Shown piece after piece: positions 12,234-22,442 of a stretch of DNA of 64,000 nt. The DNA is from Nemertoderma westbladi. Taxonomy: Eukaryota; Xenacoelomorpha; Nemertodermatida; Nemertodermatidae. The position numbers and the translations under genes were made by a program. The number at the start of each line of letters is the position of its first letter. Position 1 is the stretch's first letter. A model generated the notes under the pieces. The model ran no database searches and was not told the DNA's origin. It saw only the letters and a list, made by a program, of their open reading frames with translations. Where the stretch lies: positions 62,001 to 126,000 of the forward strand of contig JAUCBJ010000675.1 in NCBI GenBank assembly GCA_032718475.1. Reading direction: 5' to 3'.

Positions 12234-12387
12234 TTAGTTCTTCAGTCTAAATAATTGATTTACAAATATATTTATATAAATAATTAATTGAATGTGTTGA
12301 ATTTATAGAAACTAGGTAATTTTAAATATGTCTCAATGTCTGTGTAAAATTCAGATAGGGGGAGGGAGGGGGGTGGGGGGGGGGGGG

Positions 12388-12533
12388 GACTTTCGACGCA
12401 ATCAAAATGCATCCCTCTCCAGGGAAATACTGAATACTCTCAAAAATAAAACTGTAACCTGATCTATTGACTTTCGTTTATTATTTTGGTTAGAATAACA
12501 TGCCACAGTAACCTGCTCTTATCACTAAATTGA
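12388..12533 (+). repeat. Dispersed repeat shared with 29740-29862
   Basis: It starts GGACTTTCGACGCAATCAAAA and contains CTGTAACCTGAT and TTATTGACTTTCGTTTAT-like blocks, as at 29740-29862. Its end (TTTTGGTTAGAA...GTAACCTGCTC) matches one unit of the 68-bp minisatellite at 59918-60380, linking the three loci. Confidence 0.65.
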
Positions 12534-12539
12534 GAATTT

Positions 12540-13257
12540 AACATTGAGGCGGGATATTAATTTGCCAAGATGGGATTTGCATCAAGTACCCCTACATTCG
12601 ACCCCCCCATGTCTCGTAAAATTAGATTTGTTTATTTTAATATTATTAATGTAATTCTAAATTTTTTGTGCCAAGCAAATAGGAATATTGAACAAGTAAT
12701 ATCTAATTAAAATGGAAGCACAGTACCCTAAAAGTAATTTGAATTATGAAGGTTTGTTACTATGTTATTTAGGAATTTATATAATAATATTTTATTGTCG
12801 GCTATCTCGAATTTTACTTAATAAATAAAAATATTACGTTATTTACAATTGTTTTTATAGTTTAGATGGATTGTAATATGTGTTGTATCGATGTAGACAG
12901 AGCACTACTAGTCTGACGCACTGTATTGGTATATTATCAGTCTGTATTTGTAGTAATCAATTGTTTACTAAGTAATTATTATTATTATTCTCATTTGATT
13001 ATATACTGTAATATTTTGCTTTTCTATCCGTTCCCAGTAGTATATATTACTGTACTTTACTTACTATATAAATTATTACAGTTGGTCTCTCTACAACAAT
13101 GGGGCAATGATAAGGAATTTCGTTACGATATATTGTTATTAATAATTACTTTTTGCTAATGGGATCTAAAAAATTTCAAATGGGGTCGGGATGGGGGGGG
13201 GGGGGTGGGATCTGGGATCTGGGGGGCGCCCGCAAGTTGGACTGCCGGGGGCCCGAA
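12540..13257. other. Probable hAT 3' non-coding sequence
   Basis: AT-rich with no gene recognised. A 13-base G tract lies at 13193-13205, followed by GC-rich subterminal sequence with GGGCGCCC and GGGGGCCC palindromes next to the terminal repeat. Confidence 0.4.
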
Positions 13258-13276
13258 AATCCATAATCCGTCCCTG
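13258..13276 (+). repeat. hAT-like terminal inverted repeat
   Basis: The sequence ends CCATAATCCGTCCCTG, which read inward on the minus strand is CAGGGACGGATTATGG, a typical hAT-type terminus. The partner end on the left was not found, so the element is truncated. Confidence 0.55.
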
Positions 13277-13883
13277 CAGTTGAGTTCCCTAAATACAATT
13301 CCATACTGCAATCTGTACAAGTCGTCTTCAATGGTGTCTGTTTGATAGCCGTTGGTAATATTTCGAAGGCTACTGTACCTTGACTTGACATCCTCCTGAT
13401 TTGTGTACTTCTTGGGTGAAAGACAAAATATTCGAAAAATTGAGCAAAAAATAGGAGTCGTTATTATCAACGGCTCCAGTATCTAATTGGATCGGATCAG
13501 AGGCAAATTGTTTTTGAATAGATGTTGGTTTGACCACATTTTCAGTAAAATCTCCTTTTCGAAAACGTTTTTTAGTAGAAGTGGCAGCTTTTGACTTTTT
13601 AGGCATTATAGAATAGGCCTATACAGGTTCAACAGAAATTATAATACCGGTACTGTAACATAGCCTAATTTACATAGTAGTAATATAGATTGATGTTATT
13701 ATGATGCCTACCAACATGAACTGCCCAATGAATTATCTGGTACCAGTGCAGTATGGTCCACAATGGTACAATACCGGTATCCCTTGCAATACCGGTTATT
13801 CAATTTCTTGAAATAGACAAGTTTTCTAAATTTTCCAATTATAATAGTAAAAATGTGTCGAATTTCCGTTAGTTCTACTCAAA
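13277..13883. other. Unassigned; lysine-rich 78-codon frame on the minus strand
   Basis: A minus-strand frame at 13370-13606 starts MPKKSKAATSTKKRFRKGDF. It has no recognised domain and may be the first exon of a transposase or just an open frame. The remainder holds several ACCGGT palindromes. Confidence 0.25.
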
Positions 13884-14010
13884 ATTCCAATTCGAACTTG
13901 AAATTTCTACCGGTATCGGTACAAATTCCAATTCGAACTTGAAATTTCTACCGGTATCAGTACAAATTCTAATTCGAACTTGAAATTTCTACCGGTATCG
14001 GTACCGGTAC
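13884..14010 (+). repeat. 41-bp tandem repeat, about three copies
   Basis: Copies start at 13885, 13926 and 13967 (TTCCAATTCGAACTTGAAAT...ACCGGTATCGGTAC). Each contains TTCGAA and ACCGGT palindromes. Confidence 0.85.
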
Positions 14011-14041
14011 TAGTCGGCTGATAGCAGTTCTTCATTGATTC

Positions 14042-15033
14042 GTAGATGGTGTTCCCCCTGAGGTCTTTAAAATACCTGAGAGTTTAAAGCCATCTATCCC
14101 ATCATAGTAGACATGTACCGAACAACAAGAGTCCCACAAGAAATGAAAACAAATAAGTTGGTGCCAGTTCCCAAGAAGGGCAACTTAACACTCTATGGTT
14201 CTTTTCGGGGAATCTCATTGATCTCGATTGCTGCAAAGCTATACAATAGAATTCTATTAAATCGCATCAGGGATCCCATTGAGAGACTGCTCCGTGGAAA
14301 TCAGAATGGGTTCCATAAAGGTCGTGGGACCATGGAGCCCATTTTGGCACTTAGAAGGATAATTGAAGAGTTATCAAAAAAGAAAGACAGGCATCTGGCT
14401 GTTATTTGATTCAGTATCTCGCTCACTTATGTTCAGCATACTTTCATTATATGGAATTCCTGATGAAATTATTGCAGCAATCAGATCAGTATACGATGGT
14501 TCGACAACATTTGTGTCTACTGTTGACGGTGACACAGAACCATTTGAAGTGTTATGGGGCGTCCTCCAGGGAGACACACTTGCACCATTCTTGTTCATAA
14601 TTATTGTTGACTATGTTCTATGCATGTCCTTAGATCATCATAATGATGATGGGGTGATGATAACTCCACCTACTGGCTCCAGAAGTCGAGGAAATCCTGC
14701 CAAGTACCTAACTGATCTAGACTTTGCTGATGACTTAGGAGTACTCTCAGAATCACTAGAGGGAGCCCAACGGCTCCTCAGCTCATTAGAACATGCTGCT
14801 TCTAGTGTTGGTCTTTTTATTAACTCCAGAAAGACCAAAATTTTGAAAAGTTAACTTTGAAAGTCCTCAGCAAGTCTCTGATCGGATGAGCATAAGCTCA
14901 AAAGATGGTATGCTTGAGCATGTGGATGACTTCTGTTACCTGGGATCATGGATCCTGAAGTCAGGTGAGGACCTTCGAATACGTAAGGGAAAGGCATGGG
15001 CAGCCTTGAATAGGCTTTCCAGGATTTGGAAGT
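14042..15033 (+). pseudogene. RTE-like LINE ORF2 fragment
   Basis: About 1 kb is nearly identical to the plus-strand RTE copy at 32770-33795. It covers the RT fingers (SFRGISLISIAAKLYNRIL), GNQNGF and LQGDTLAPFLF blocks and the YLTDLDFADDLG active site. A deletion near 14405 removes the FVDFFKAFDS block with the first catalytic Asp, and a frameshift near 14845 breaks the end. Both termini are truncated without a 3' tail. Confidence 0.85.
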
Positions 15034-15326
15034 TTCCTAAATGTTTCATTGGATATTGAACATATACGTTCAGACGTGGCAGTTTCAATACCCTACTGCT
15101 GTACTGCACTAAAAACGAAAGCTAATCGTGTACCAGAACAAATTGTTATTCAAATTTGCCTCCAAAAGAACCTAAGATAATTTATGCATATGGCCGTACA
15201 TGGGGCGAAAATATGGCAAAATTTTGTATTTATAAATTAAATTTTGATAAAAATAGTAACAATAATAGAAAACACACCACATAAAAGTTGCGATATCTTG
15301 AAAACTATTCTATCCCCCTTAAACTA
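15034..15326. other. Unassigned short interval
   Basis: No coding signal was recognised. It ends at a 16-base C tract (15327-15342). Confidence 0.4.
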
Positions 15327-15339
15327 CCCCCCCCCCCCC

Positions 15340-15660
15340 CCCTTAAGTAGGTGAGCGGGAGTCAATGGTGTTGGATTTGGATCAGTTGCTGACAATGGCC
15401 ATAGAGGTCTACAGTTTGTCATACTTTCTATATCGACCAAAAGTGTAACGAACTGATAGTCTTATACTGTAGTGTAACTTTCAGAAGTAATACTATATAT
15501 ATGGCATTCTTTATGCTATGAATGGAACGTTTGACAATTCCAGTACACCATGGAGCTGCAGGCGTGTTAAATTTAAACTCTACCCTGTTTCGATATTTTT
15601 GGTCTGACAATTCTGTGTATATTTTACTCATATCCCACTTTTCATGGATTGATTTATGGT
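15340..15660 (-). pseudogene. BEL/Pao integrase fragment
   Basis: Minus-strand frames contain VEFKFNTPAAPW, then a SIHSIKNAIY block and, in a second frame, NCRPLWPLS and TPLTPAHLL. These match the C-terminal half of the BEL/Pao integrase core (the FNPPAAPHxGGxWER...NxRPLT...LTPxHLL order). The glutamate-bearing GGxWER element reads TGIVKRS here, so the active site is destroyed. At least one frameshift is present. Confidence 0.65.
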
Positions 15661-15894
15661 CTTCATGAATTTATGATATGGATTTATGGTTTATTATTGG
15701 TCTTCAGTTAGATTCTCCTTTGATGTTCGAAGTTCTGAATGTTGCCATTTATAGCTGTACATATGTTCATTAAATTTTTAAAGTTTATTCTTAAGTAATT
15801 ATACAACTCCAGCTCTGTTAGTTCAAGCTTTTTCGAATTCTTTTTTCCAAAAATGTCCACTTTCTGCCACTGATGAAATGTGATAACCTCTATC

Positions 15895-16101
15895 TCAACA
15901 GGATTCCCACCACAGCATTAAATCCAGGGCAGAATTGAACTCCTGTATCACTTGGTTTAATGAGTGCATTCTCAACATAACCCCTTTGGCAACGCAAGGC
16001 GAAGGGGTCTGTTCTAACATAAGTTCAACATTCTCACAAAGATCGCATCGGCAATCATCTTCAGGGAATTCTTTATTTAAAAACTCATCCTTGGTTTCCA
16101 T
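15895..16101 (-). pseudogene. Cys-cluster fragment, transposase-like
   Basis: The 68-codon frame contains DDCRCDLCENVELMLE. The C-x-C-x2-C-x-N spacing is the same as CLCVRCINPQL in the transposase at 6900-8528, which suggests a fragment of that protein class. No other domain is visible. Confidence 0.3.
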
Positions 16102-16105
16102 AACA

Positions 16106-16470
16106 ACCTTCTGGACATCGTAATATGTTGCCTACCTAGACTGGAGGCATTCCCAATTTCTTCATTAAACATTGATTATATATAAATACTGTATAAAATA
16201 AATAAATATAAAGTTGTTGACAATGTGGATAATGTGTTCAAGTTAGAATATGAAATATTTACAATTTAATAGCCAATTCATTGTCTGAAATATATTATTT
16301 TGAACGTTTTCTACTTACTGGTGTATAGGTTGACAGAAGACAGTTAAATCTGGTCGTTGAAGCAACAGGAAACGGTTAATGTAGGTTGTTGGATCGCCGG
16401 AAAAAGATGAAATAACAGGTAAATGTAATTACGGCAGTTACAATTAAGAAAATGAAAGAAAAAATATGTA
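16106..16470. other. AT-rich flank of Gypsy-1
   Basis: No gene is visible. It ends at the left CTCTT target duplication (16471-16475). Confidence 0.5.
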
Positions 16471-16475
16471 CTCTT

Positions 16476-16546
16476 TGACTGATATATATAATATATGAAT
16501 AAGACATGCAGACTTCACGGGGGAGAACCATGCACTATACTACACA
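16476..16546 (-). repeat. Gypsy-1 3' LTR
   Basis: A 71-bp LTR bounded by the CTCTT duplication on its left. It differs from the other copy at two positions (AACCATGC versus GAGCCATAC region). Confidence 0.9.
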
Positions 16547-16640
16547 TATCCCCTTCTTAGGAGGGGGTGGGTGATTAGCAATAAACGTACTGGTAAATAA
16601 CGATATACCGCTAAAAGTTAAAATGAACAGGCTATGAGGG

Positions 16641-17891
16641 TTATTTACTGTAGTCACTGTTGGCGTATCGTGGTGGGGGGCGAATGGTTCGACCGGAGTG
16701 GGTGTGGGTGTTGGCAGGGGGTGGTGGGGCTTGGGTCAGTGTTTGGGGTGCCCGTGGGGGGCTGGTGGCGGTCGGTGGCTGAGGCGGCACGGCGACGTCA
16801 GCCCAGGTGGGTACGGGTGGCGCCAGTGGTGGTGGGTTGGGTGTGACTTCTTGGAGTGGTTGTGGTTTGGTGGGCGGTAGTGGTGGGCCCGAGGGTGGTA
16901 GCGTGGGCGACCGGGTCTGCAGAATAACCCGGTTGCGTCGCACAACGCGGCCGCTGGCTTGATGTACCAGGTAGTCGTGGTTCTGGAGGGTCTCGACTAC
17001 TGTCCCCTGGCCCGTCCAGCGTTTATCGCGGGGGTCCTGGATAAGGACAGGGTGGCCTACTGGGAGGGCCCGGAGTGGTCGGGTGTGGCCATCATAGTTC
17101 GCCCGGAGTAGCGCGCGGTTGGAGTCGGCAAGGGCGTCGAGCTCGGCGAAGGTTTGGTGCCATTTGGGGTCGAGTGCAGTCAAATGCACGAGGAGGGCCT
17201 CACGGACGTTCCTGCCGTAGAGGAGTTCCGCGGGGGACCGTCCTCCGTAGCGGGGGGTATTCCGGAACGCGAGTATCCCCTGGGCGATGGCGTCTGAGTC
17301 GTGGTTGGCTCCCCGGACGATCTTCTTAAGGGCTTTCACCGCGGCCTCCGCCCGTCCGTTTGTGCGTGGGAGGTGGGGGCTGGAAGGCTCGAGGGTGACG
17401 CCCCATCGATGGAGGAAGTTCTTGATGGTGTCTGACACAAGTTGGGGGCCTCCATCTGGGTGGAGCACCGTAGGCACCGCCGTGGCGAGGAACAGCTTAC
17501 GGAGGCAGTCGATAATGGCGACCGAGGTGGTGTCGGAGTTTAGCCGATATAATGTCAGCCACCCAGTGAACTCGTCGGTGGCGGCCATGTAGTTTTTGGC
17601 GTCGACCTGGAAGAGGTCGATGTGGGTCCGTTGGAACGGACGGGTCGCTCCCGGGTTGCGCTGGAGGGGCTCGGGTGCATGGGAGGGGAGGACTGCCTGA
17701 CACGGTTGGCACCGCTCCACCGCCTGTGTAATGTCGTGGGCGATGGAGGGCCACCAGACAGACCTGTTAGCGCGTTCTCGTGTCTTGTTAAGGCCCTGGT
17801 GGGCTGCGTGGAGTTGCAGCAGGGTCTCGTGTCGCAGTTCAACGGGGATGTATAGTTGGGGCCCGCAGAGGATGAGGCCATTGTGGGCCAT
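16641..17891 (-). CDS. pol: Gypsy-1 integrase portion of pol
   Basis: The integrase occupies the last 416 codons before the stop at 16641. An HHCC zinc domain (LHAAHQG...CQPCQ), then the DDE core: Asp in HIDLFQVD, Asp in LHPDGGPQL, Glu in NGRAEAAVKAL. A SPAELLYGR block and a C-terminal basic/proline-rich tail (PPLPPTKPQ, PPPANTHTHSGRTIRPPPR) follow. It would insert the double-stranded cDNA into chromatin in the nucleus. The core itself has no stop codon. It is out of frame with the upstream RT portion because of a slip in a run of C at about 18150; without that slip the region between RNase H and integrase reads open. Confidence 0.88.
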   Translation of the reverse strand: MAHNGLILCGPQLYIPVELRHETLLQLHAAHQGLNKTRERANRSVWWPSIAHDITQAVERCQPCQAVLPSHAPEPLQRNPGATRPFQRTHIDLFQVDAKNYMAATDEFTGWLTLYRLNSDTTSVAIIDCLRKLFLATAVPTVLHPDGGPQLVSDTIKNFLHRWGVTLEPSSPHLPRTNGRAEAAVKALKKIVRGANHDSDAIAQGILAFRNTPRYGGRSPAELLYGRNVREALLVHLTALDPKWHQTFAELDALADSNRALLRANYDGHTRPLRALPVGHPVLIQDPRDKRWTGQGTVVETLQNHDYLVHQASGRVVRRNRVILQTRSPTLPPSGPPLPPTKPQPLQEVTPNPPPLAPPVPTWADVAVPPQPPTATSPPRAPQTLTQAPPPPANTHTHSGRTIRPPPRYANSDYSK

Positions 17892-17895
17892 CAGG

Positions 17896-20560
17896 TCAGC
17901 GCGGTGGGCGAAGTAAGGTCGGAGTTGGTCGACGGTAATCTGGTGTTTGGAGGTCGGCCAGCCCTCGTCGATGGTGGTGAGCAGGGCGCGGTAGACGGGG
18001 TCTAGCTGGCCGACCTGGCGGACCTGTTCGAGACAGGCGTCCCGGGATTCGACGGGTTGTATTTCTCGCGCAGCCGCGTTGACGATGAACTCCCGGTCGG
18101 CGTCGTCCTCCGGGGTGAGTAGTAGGTCGGAGGGCTCCGGTGCGTGGCGGGGGGGGGCGGGAGAATGCGTCAGCCACGAGGTGCTTGGTGCCGCGTTGGT
18201 GCCGAGCGGTGAAATTAAACCGTGCCAAGGCGGTCTTCAGTTTCAGCAGGCGGTCGTTGGTGACCTGGTCGAGGCTGCGATCGTTCAGTACAGGAATCAA
18301 CGGACTGCTGTCGGTCACCAGTTCGAAGTGCCGCAGTCCGTCGAGGAAATAGCGGCACTTGTGGGCCGCCCACGCAGCGCCAAGGGCCTCCAGTTCGGCC
18401 ATACCGGACCAGTTGGCCTCGTGTTTGGCGAGGGTACGGGAGCCGCACTGGACGGTGAGCCAACGGTTGGAGTCGGGGTCGCGCTGTCGGAGGAGGAAAC
18501 CGAGTCCGTGGAGCCGGGAGGCGTCGGTGAGGAGTTCCGTCTGTTGGTCGGGGTGGAACCCAGACAGGTAGTGGGGGCTGGACAGGGCGGACCGAGTCGC
18601 CTCGAACGCCTGGTTGTGTTGGGGCAGCCACAACCAGCTGTTATAGTTAGAGTTCAGGCTCCGGAGGGGTTCGATTAGTTGGGTTATCTCGGCTGTGGAG
18701 TTTCCCAGCTGCTGCGCGAGGCCGAGGAACGATCGGAGTTCCTTCCGGCAGGTTGGGGTCGGGAAGTTCCGTAGGTCGTCCGTGAGTTCCGGGTCGATCC
18801 GGAATCGGCCGTGGGAGACGATGTAGCCGCCGAACTTGACCTCCGGAAGGCAGAACTGAACCTTCCTTGGGTTGATGGAGATATCGGCGGTGTCGCAGGC
18901 GGCGAGAACTCTCGCCACTGCCTCCGGATGCTCCTCTATGGTGTCGGTATAGATGAGGATATCCTCGACGATCCGGCCGATGTTGGGGACGCCCTGGAGG
19001 GCCTTGGCCATCCGGGCGTTGAAGACGTCCGAACTGCCGTGCCACCCCATGGGCATTCGGCGGTACTGAAACCGTCCCCGCGGAGTGGCGAACGTGGTGA
19101 GCTCCCGGCTGTTCCGATCGAGGCCGACCTGGTGGAACCCCTTGAGTCCATCGACGACGGAGAAGTAGCGGGCCGATGTGGGGACGCGGGAGACGACCTG
19201 GAACGGGTCCGGGGAAAAGTAGGCGGGTCGGACGGTGTGGCGGTTCAACTCCCGGAGGTCGACAGTAATCCGGACGGAGTTGGGGTCGCTCTTCTTCCTA
19301 GTAACGACCATGGGGCTGAGCCACGCGCTGGGACTGTTGGCATCGTCCGCGGGCTCGAGGATCCCCATGGCAACCTGGTCGCTGAGCTCCCTGTCGAATG
19401 CCTCCTCCAGGTTGGCCGGTATGGGGCGGTTGGAGTACCGGAACGATGGTTTGGCGTCCGGGAGCAGTTTTATGGTTATATCCCCCCCGGCCATAACCCT
19501 ACAGTTCCCAGAGAGGGGGCGGGGGTACCGGGTAACCAGGGTTTCCCAGGTCTGGGTCGCGTTGGGTGGCAGTGTCGGCGATGGTGTTGGTGTTGGTGGG
19601 GTTGGCGGTGGTTGTGCTGGTGGCATGGTCGGTGGCGTGGGCGGTGGCGCAGCCAGTAGCTGGTTCGCACACTGCCTAGTGAGGGCGTCGGGTGGCCCCC
19701 GCCCACCCCGGAGGATGGGGCTCCACAGGATCCCGAGGGTGAAGCAGGTCTTCCTGGACAGCAGTGGTTGGTGGAGGCCATCCAGGACCCAGACATCCGT
19801 GGTGCAGGCAGTGTGCAATGCATGGCACTGGATGGTGGCGCCGAATACTCCCTTAAAAACCCAACCCGCTCGACTACCGTTGGCGAGTTTAGGTGGTTGG
19901 GGCGGCGGGTTGGAGTTCCGGAGGTTCTCGACTTTCCCCCCGAAGGCTGAGTAGATCCGGAAGGGAATCGCTGTAATGTTGGCACCAGAATCTGGGAGGA
20001 ACTGGAGTTCGGTGATTCCAAAACTGGGGTTCTTAGTGACCTGGAATCCCAGTGTCACCGTATCGAGGGACTCCAACTGTTCAATGGAGGAGATGGTGGG
20101 GGTGTCGTAAAGTTCGGGACTGGCGAGGATCAACCAGATCTCGGCGGCGTTGGTCGACCGATCTTCGTCGTAATCGGTGGCGGGCCCGTCGGCTGCGTTG
20201 GTCTGGGGGCGGCGGGGGCACATCCGATTGTAGTGCCCGACTGTGTTGCAGTGGCGACAGCGGGCATCGGCGCCGGGGCAATGGGCTCCCGCATTGTGTG
20301 GGGGGAACCCGCACTGCGGGCAGCGGGTGGGTGGTTGATCGCGGCGGGGCTTGGGCCGGCGGCTGCGTTGCGCCGTCGCTCTGGCAGCCGAGGGCGCCGT
20401 GGGAGCGGTTGCGGGGGCCACGCTCCACGACATGGAGGCGGCGTCCTTGCGGGCAGTCCAGACAGTCTGCGCGAGGCGGAGGGCATCCGTGATGTAGCTG
20501 TCTGGAGGCAGGCGGAGGAGCTGCTCGGTCACCACTTTGTCGCCGAAGACCGCGATGAAG
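17896..20560 (-). pseudogene. pol: Gypsy-1 protease, reverse transcriptase and RNase H
   Basis: Domains in order: two Cys/His knuckles (CPQCGF...HC, then CRHCNTVGHYNRMC; end of gag), aspartic protease LPDSGANITAI, RT fingers VRITVDLRELNRHTV, palm VVDGLKGFHQVGLD, FQYRRMPMG, active site IVEDILIYTD, then RNase H (LLTDASRLHGLGF, DSSPLIPV) ending DAFSRPP. RTs of this class carry x-DD at the active site. Here the first Asp is Glu (GAG at 18964-18966), which should abolish or greatly lower polymerisation. The open frame after 18150 on this track is an artefact of a C-tract frameshift. Confidence 0.85.
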
Positions 20561-21076
20561 ATCGAGGAGCCGATCGTTGGCGTGGGCCGCCGCGGTGGGG
20601 AGCGCCTCGAACTCACACTTGGTGGCGATGTCCCGGAGGTGGACCAGGAACGTCTCCGGTGTTTCCTCTGGGAGGCGGGAATGCCGGGCGAGTTCCTGAC
20701 GGTGGACCCGTTTGTTAGTCCCTCCGTGGACGTGGGTACCGAGTGTCGCGATGACGAGGGACGCATCCAAGTTGTCGACAGTGGAGAGCCCAAGTCCCCT
20801 TACCACGGCGTTCGTACTGCGGGAGAATGCGGATGTGAGGGCGGCTCAACGCTGTCTGTTGGTGGCCCGGAGGAGGTCGGCCGAGACGGCCGGGTCCGGA
20901 GGGTCCGTGGGGTCGATGGTCCGCAGGTTCTCGAGGCCCGACGTCACCAGGAACGCTTCCCACTCCTCAATCCACAGGTCCCACGTCGAACGTTCGCATT
21001 CGATGTCGAACTGAGGGGCTGCGCTGCGGAGTACGAAGGAGCGGGGGTCGCGGGGGTCGGTTGAGTTGTGCGCCAT
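20200..21076 (-). pseudogene. gag: Gypsy-1 gag, with TGA and frameshift
   Basis: Gag starts at an ATG on the minus strand at 21076 (MAHNSTDPRDPRSFV) and contains the WDLWIEEWEAFL and ETFLVHLRDIATKCEFEAL blocks of the capsid helical region. A TGA in frame near 20845 interrupts it, and a 1-nt frameshift near 20556 is needed to reach FGDKVVTEQLLRLPPDSY and the zinc knuckles. It lies just downstream of the primer-binding site. Confidence 0.75.
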
Positions 21077-21259
21077 ATTATTAATGTAGGCCTATTACTT
21101 TATTAACAGCAGACAGGCAGACAGAACCTAATGTGCAGGTATGGCTGGCCTGGGCCCGAGGGCCTGGCGGTCTAGCAGAGTATACTGGTAGCGTGGTAGG
21201 TGGTAGCAGTAGGCTGGTACAGCAATGCAGTTGTAGGTTCGAAAATCATAACTGTGCCA

Positions 21260-21330
21260 TGACTGATATATATAATATATGAATAAGACATGCAGACTTC
21301 ACGGGGGAGAGCCATACACTATACTACACA
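21260..21330 (-). repeat. Gypsy-1 5' LTR
   Basis: A 71-bp LTR followed on the right by CTCTT. No TATAAA core promoter is obvious beyond the TATATATAATATAT run within the LTR. Confidence 0.9.
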
Positions 21331-21335
21331 CTCTT

Positions 21336-22434
21336 GTTGTAGAAGCGGAGGTTCCAACTGGTGGAAATGAACCCCTTTTATAGTTTTTGATGTTATTGGT
21401 AATAAAATTAATATTGATTTTTGCGAGATTTGGCAAAATCTTTTGTGCTAGAATATAGGAAGAGGTCATCGGGCAACAAAGAGGTTGGGCTTACTAAGTT
21501 GCTTTTTTTTCTGTAACAAAATATGACTTTGGTTTGGTTGTATATAGTGGCTAGTTGGCACCCGATTGTTATTTGGTTTTGAAATTTACAATAAAAAAAT
21601 TTAAAAAAAATATCCCCCCCCCCCCTCCCCCATGTCATATGTTGTCACAGTTCGTTTACACCCCCTCACTCTTGTTGACTGTGGCTTCATTTATGAAAGG
21701 GTCCATTCCATAGTGCATTTGTATATATAGAATATTTTATCTTAAATCATTATTTCATATTGGTCATATTATTTCAGAAACACTCATTCACTTATTTGTC
21801 ACAAACACTGGTTTATCTCTAGTAAGTTGTAAATGCCGCCATACGCCCAAACATTATACAAAGAACATGTGCCAATAAGCCGAGTTAATTTAACAAATTT
21901 TTAATTTATATAGGTGCACGCCATATGGTACTAACATTGTCATTAATAGTAATTGTGTTTGTTGTCAGCCGTCCCAGCTATCTGAAACACATTATCACAT
22001 TTTAATGGTCTATTATTACGGTTATTGTTAAAAATCATTTATACTGGCAACATAGTGCTGCCAGGAATTAAAACATTTGCATACTATTATCAAGATTTAT
22101 TTACTCCACTGTTATTTTTAATGTCTTTCATGTACTAAATCTATTATCGTGGTTCAAGTGGCGTTAGTAACAAACTTAAACATGTTAAGAGGTGGTCTGA
22201 CCAAATGCAAAGATTAATTATACTGTCCCCATTATTTATACTGGACCTTGGGTTGGGAAAATTCTTCCTCTGTATTTTTAGATACTTATTATACTATACG
22301 ATATTAGAATTAGATATTTTTACTTATGTAGAATATTCTATTATTTATAATTTTCTATAAACTATTAGTTTATAATACTACAGTATACAGTACCGTACTG
22401 CCATAATCAAAGGGATGCCGGTAGCTGTACAGTT
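21336..22434. other. Intergenic, with a repeat segment shared with 8538-8628
   Basis: Bases 21563-21661 are the second copy of the transposon-internal segment at 8538-8628, including a 12-base C tract (21614-21625). Nothing else is recognised; the remainder is AT-rich. Confidence 0.6.
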
Positions 22435-22442
22435 TAAAGCTT

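Larger units (their letters stand above)
16476..21330 (-). mobile_element. Gypsy-1: complete Ty3/Gypsy element with 71-bp LTRs
   Basis: A 4855-bp element on the minus strand. LTRs at 16476-16546 and 21260-21330 begin TGTGTAG and end CAGTCA in element orientation and differ at two positions. The flanks carry the 5-bp target duplication CTCTT (16471-16475, 21331-21335). Directly inside the 5' LTR is a TGG primer-binding site (TGGCACAGTTATGATT) that runs into TTCGAACC, complementary to a tRNA 3' end plus T-loop. A polypurine tract (AAGAAGGGGATA) abuts the 3' LTR. Gag, protease, RT, RNase H and integrase follow in order. The interior is strikingly GC-rich, while the LTRs and surroundings are AT-rich. 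The copy is inactive as read (TGA in gag, two frameshifts, altered RT active site). Confidence 0.93.

Noticed and set aside
17075-20750. Many long plus-strand ORFs over Gypsy-1 (up to 282 codons)
   Set aside because: They are shadows of the GC-rich minus-strand gag-pol; they are Gly/Arg/Val-rich and carry no domain.
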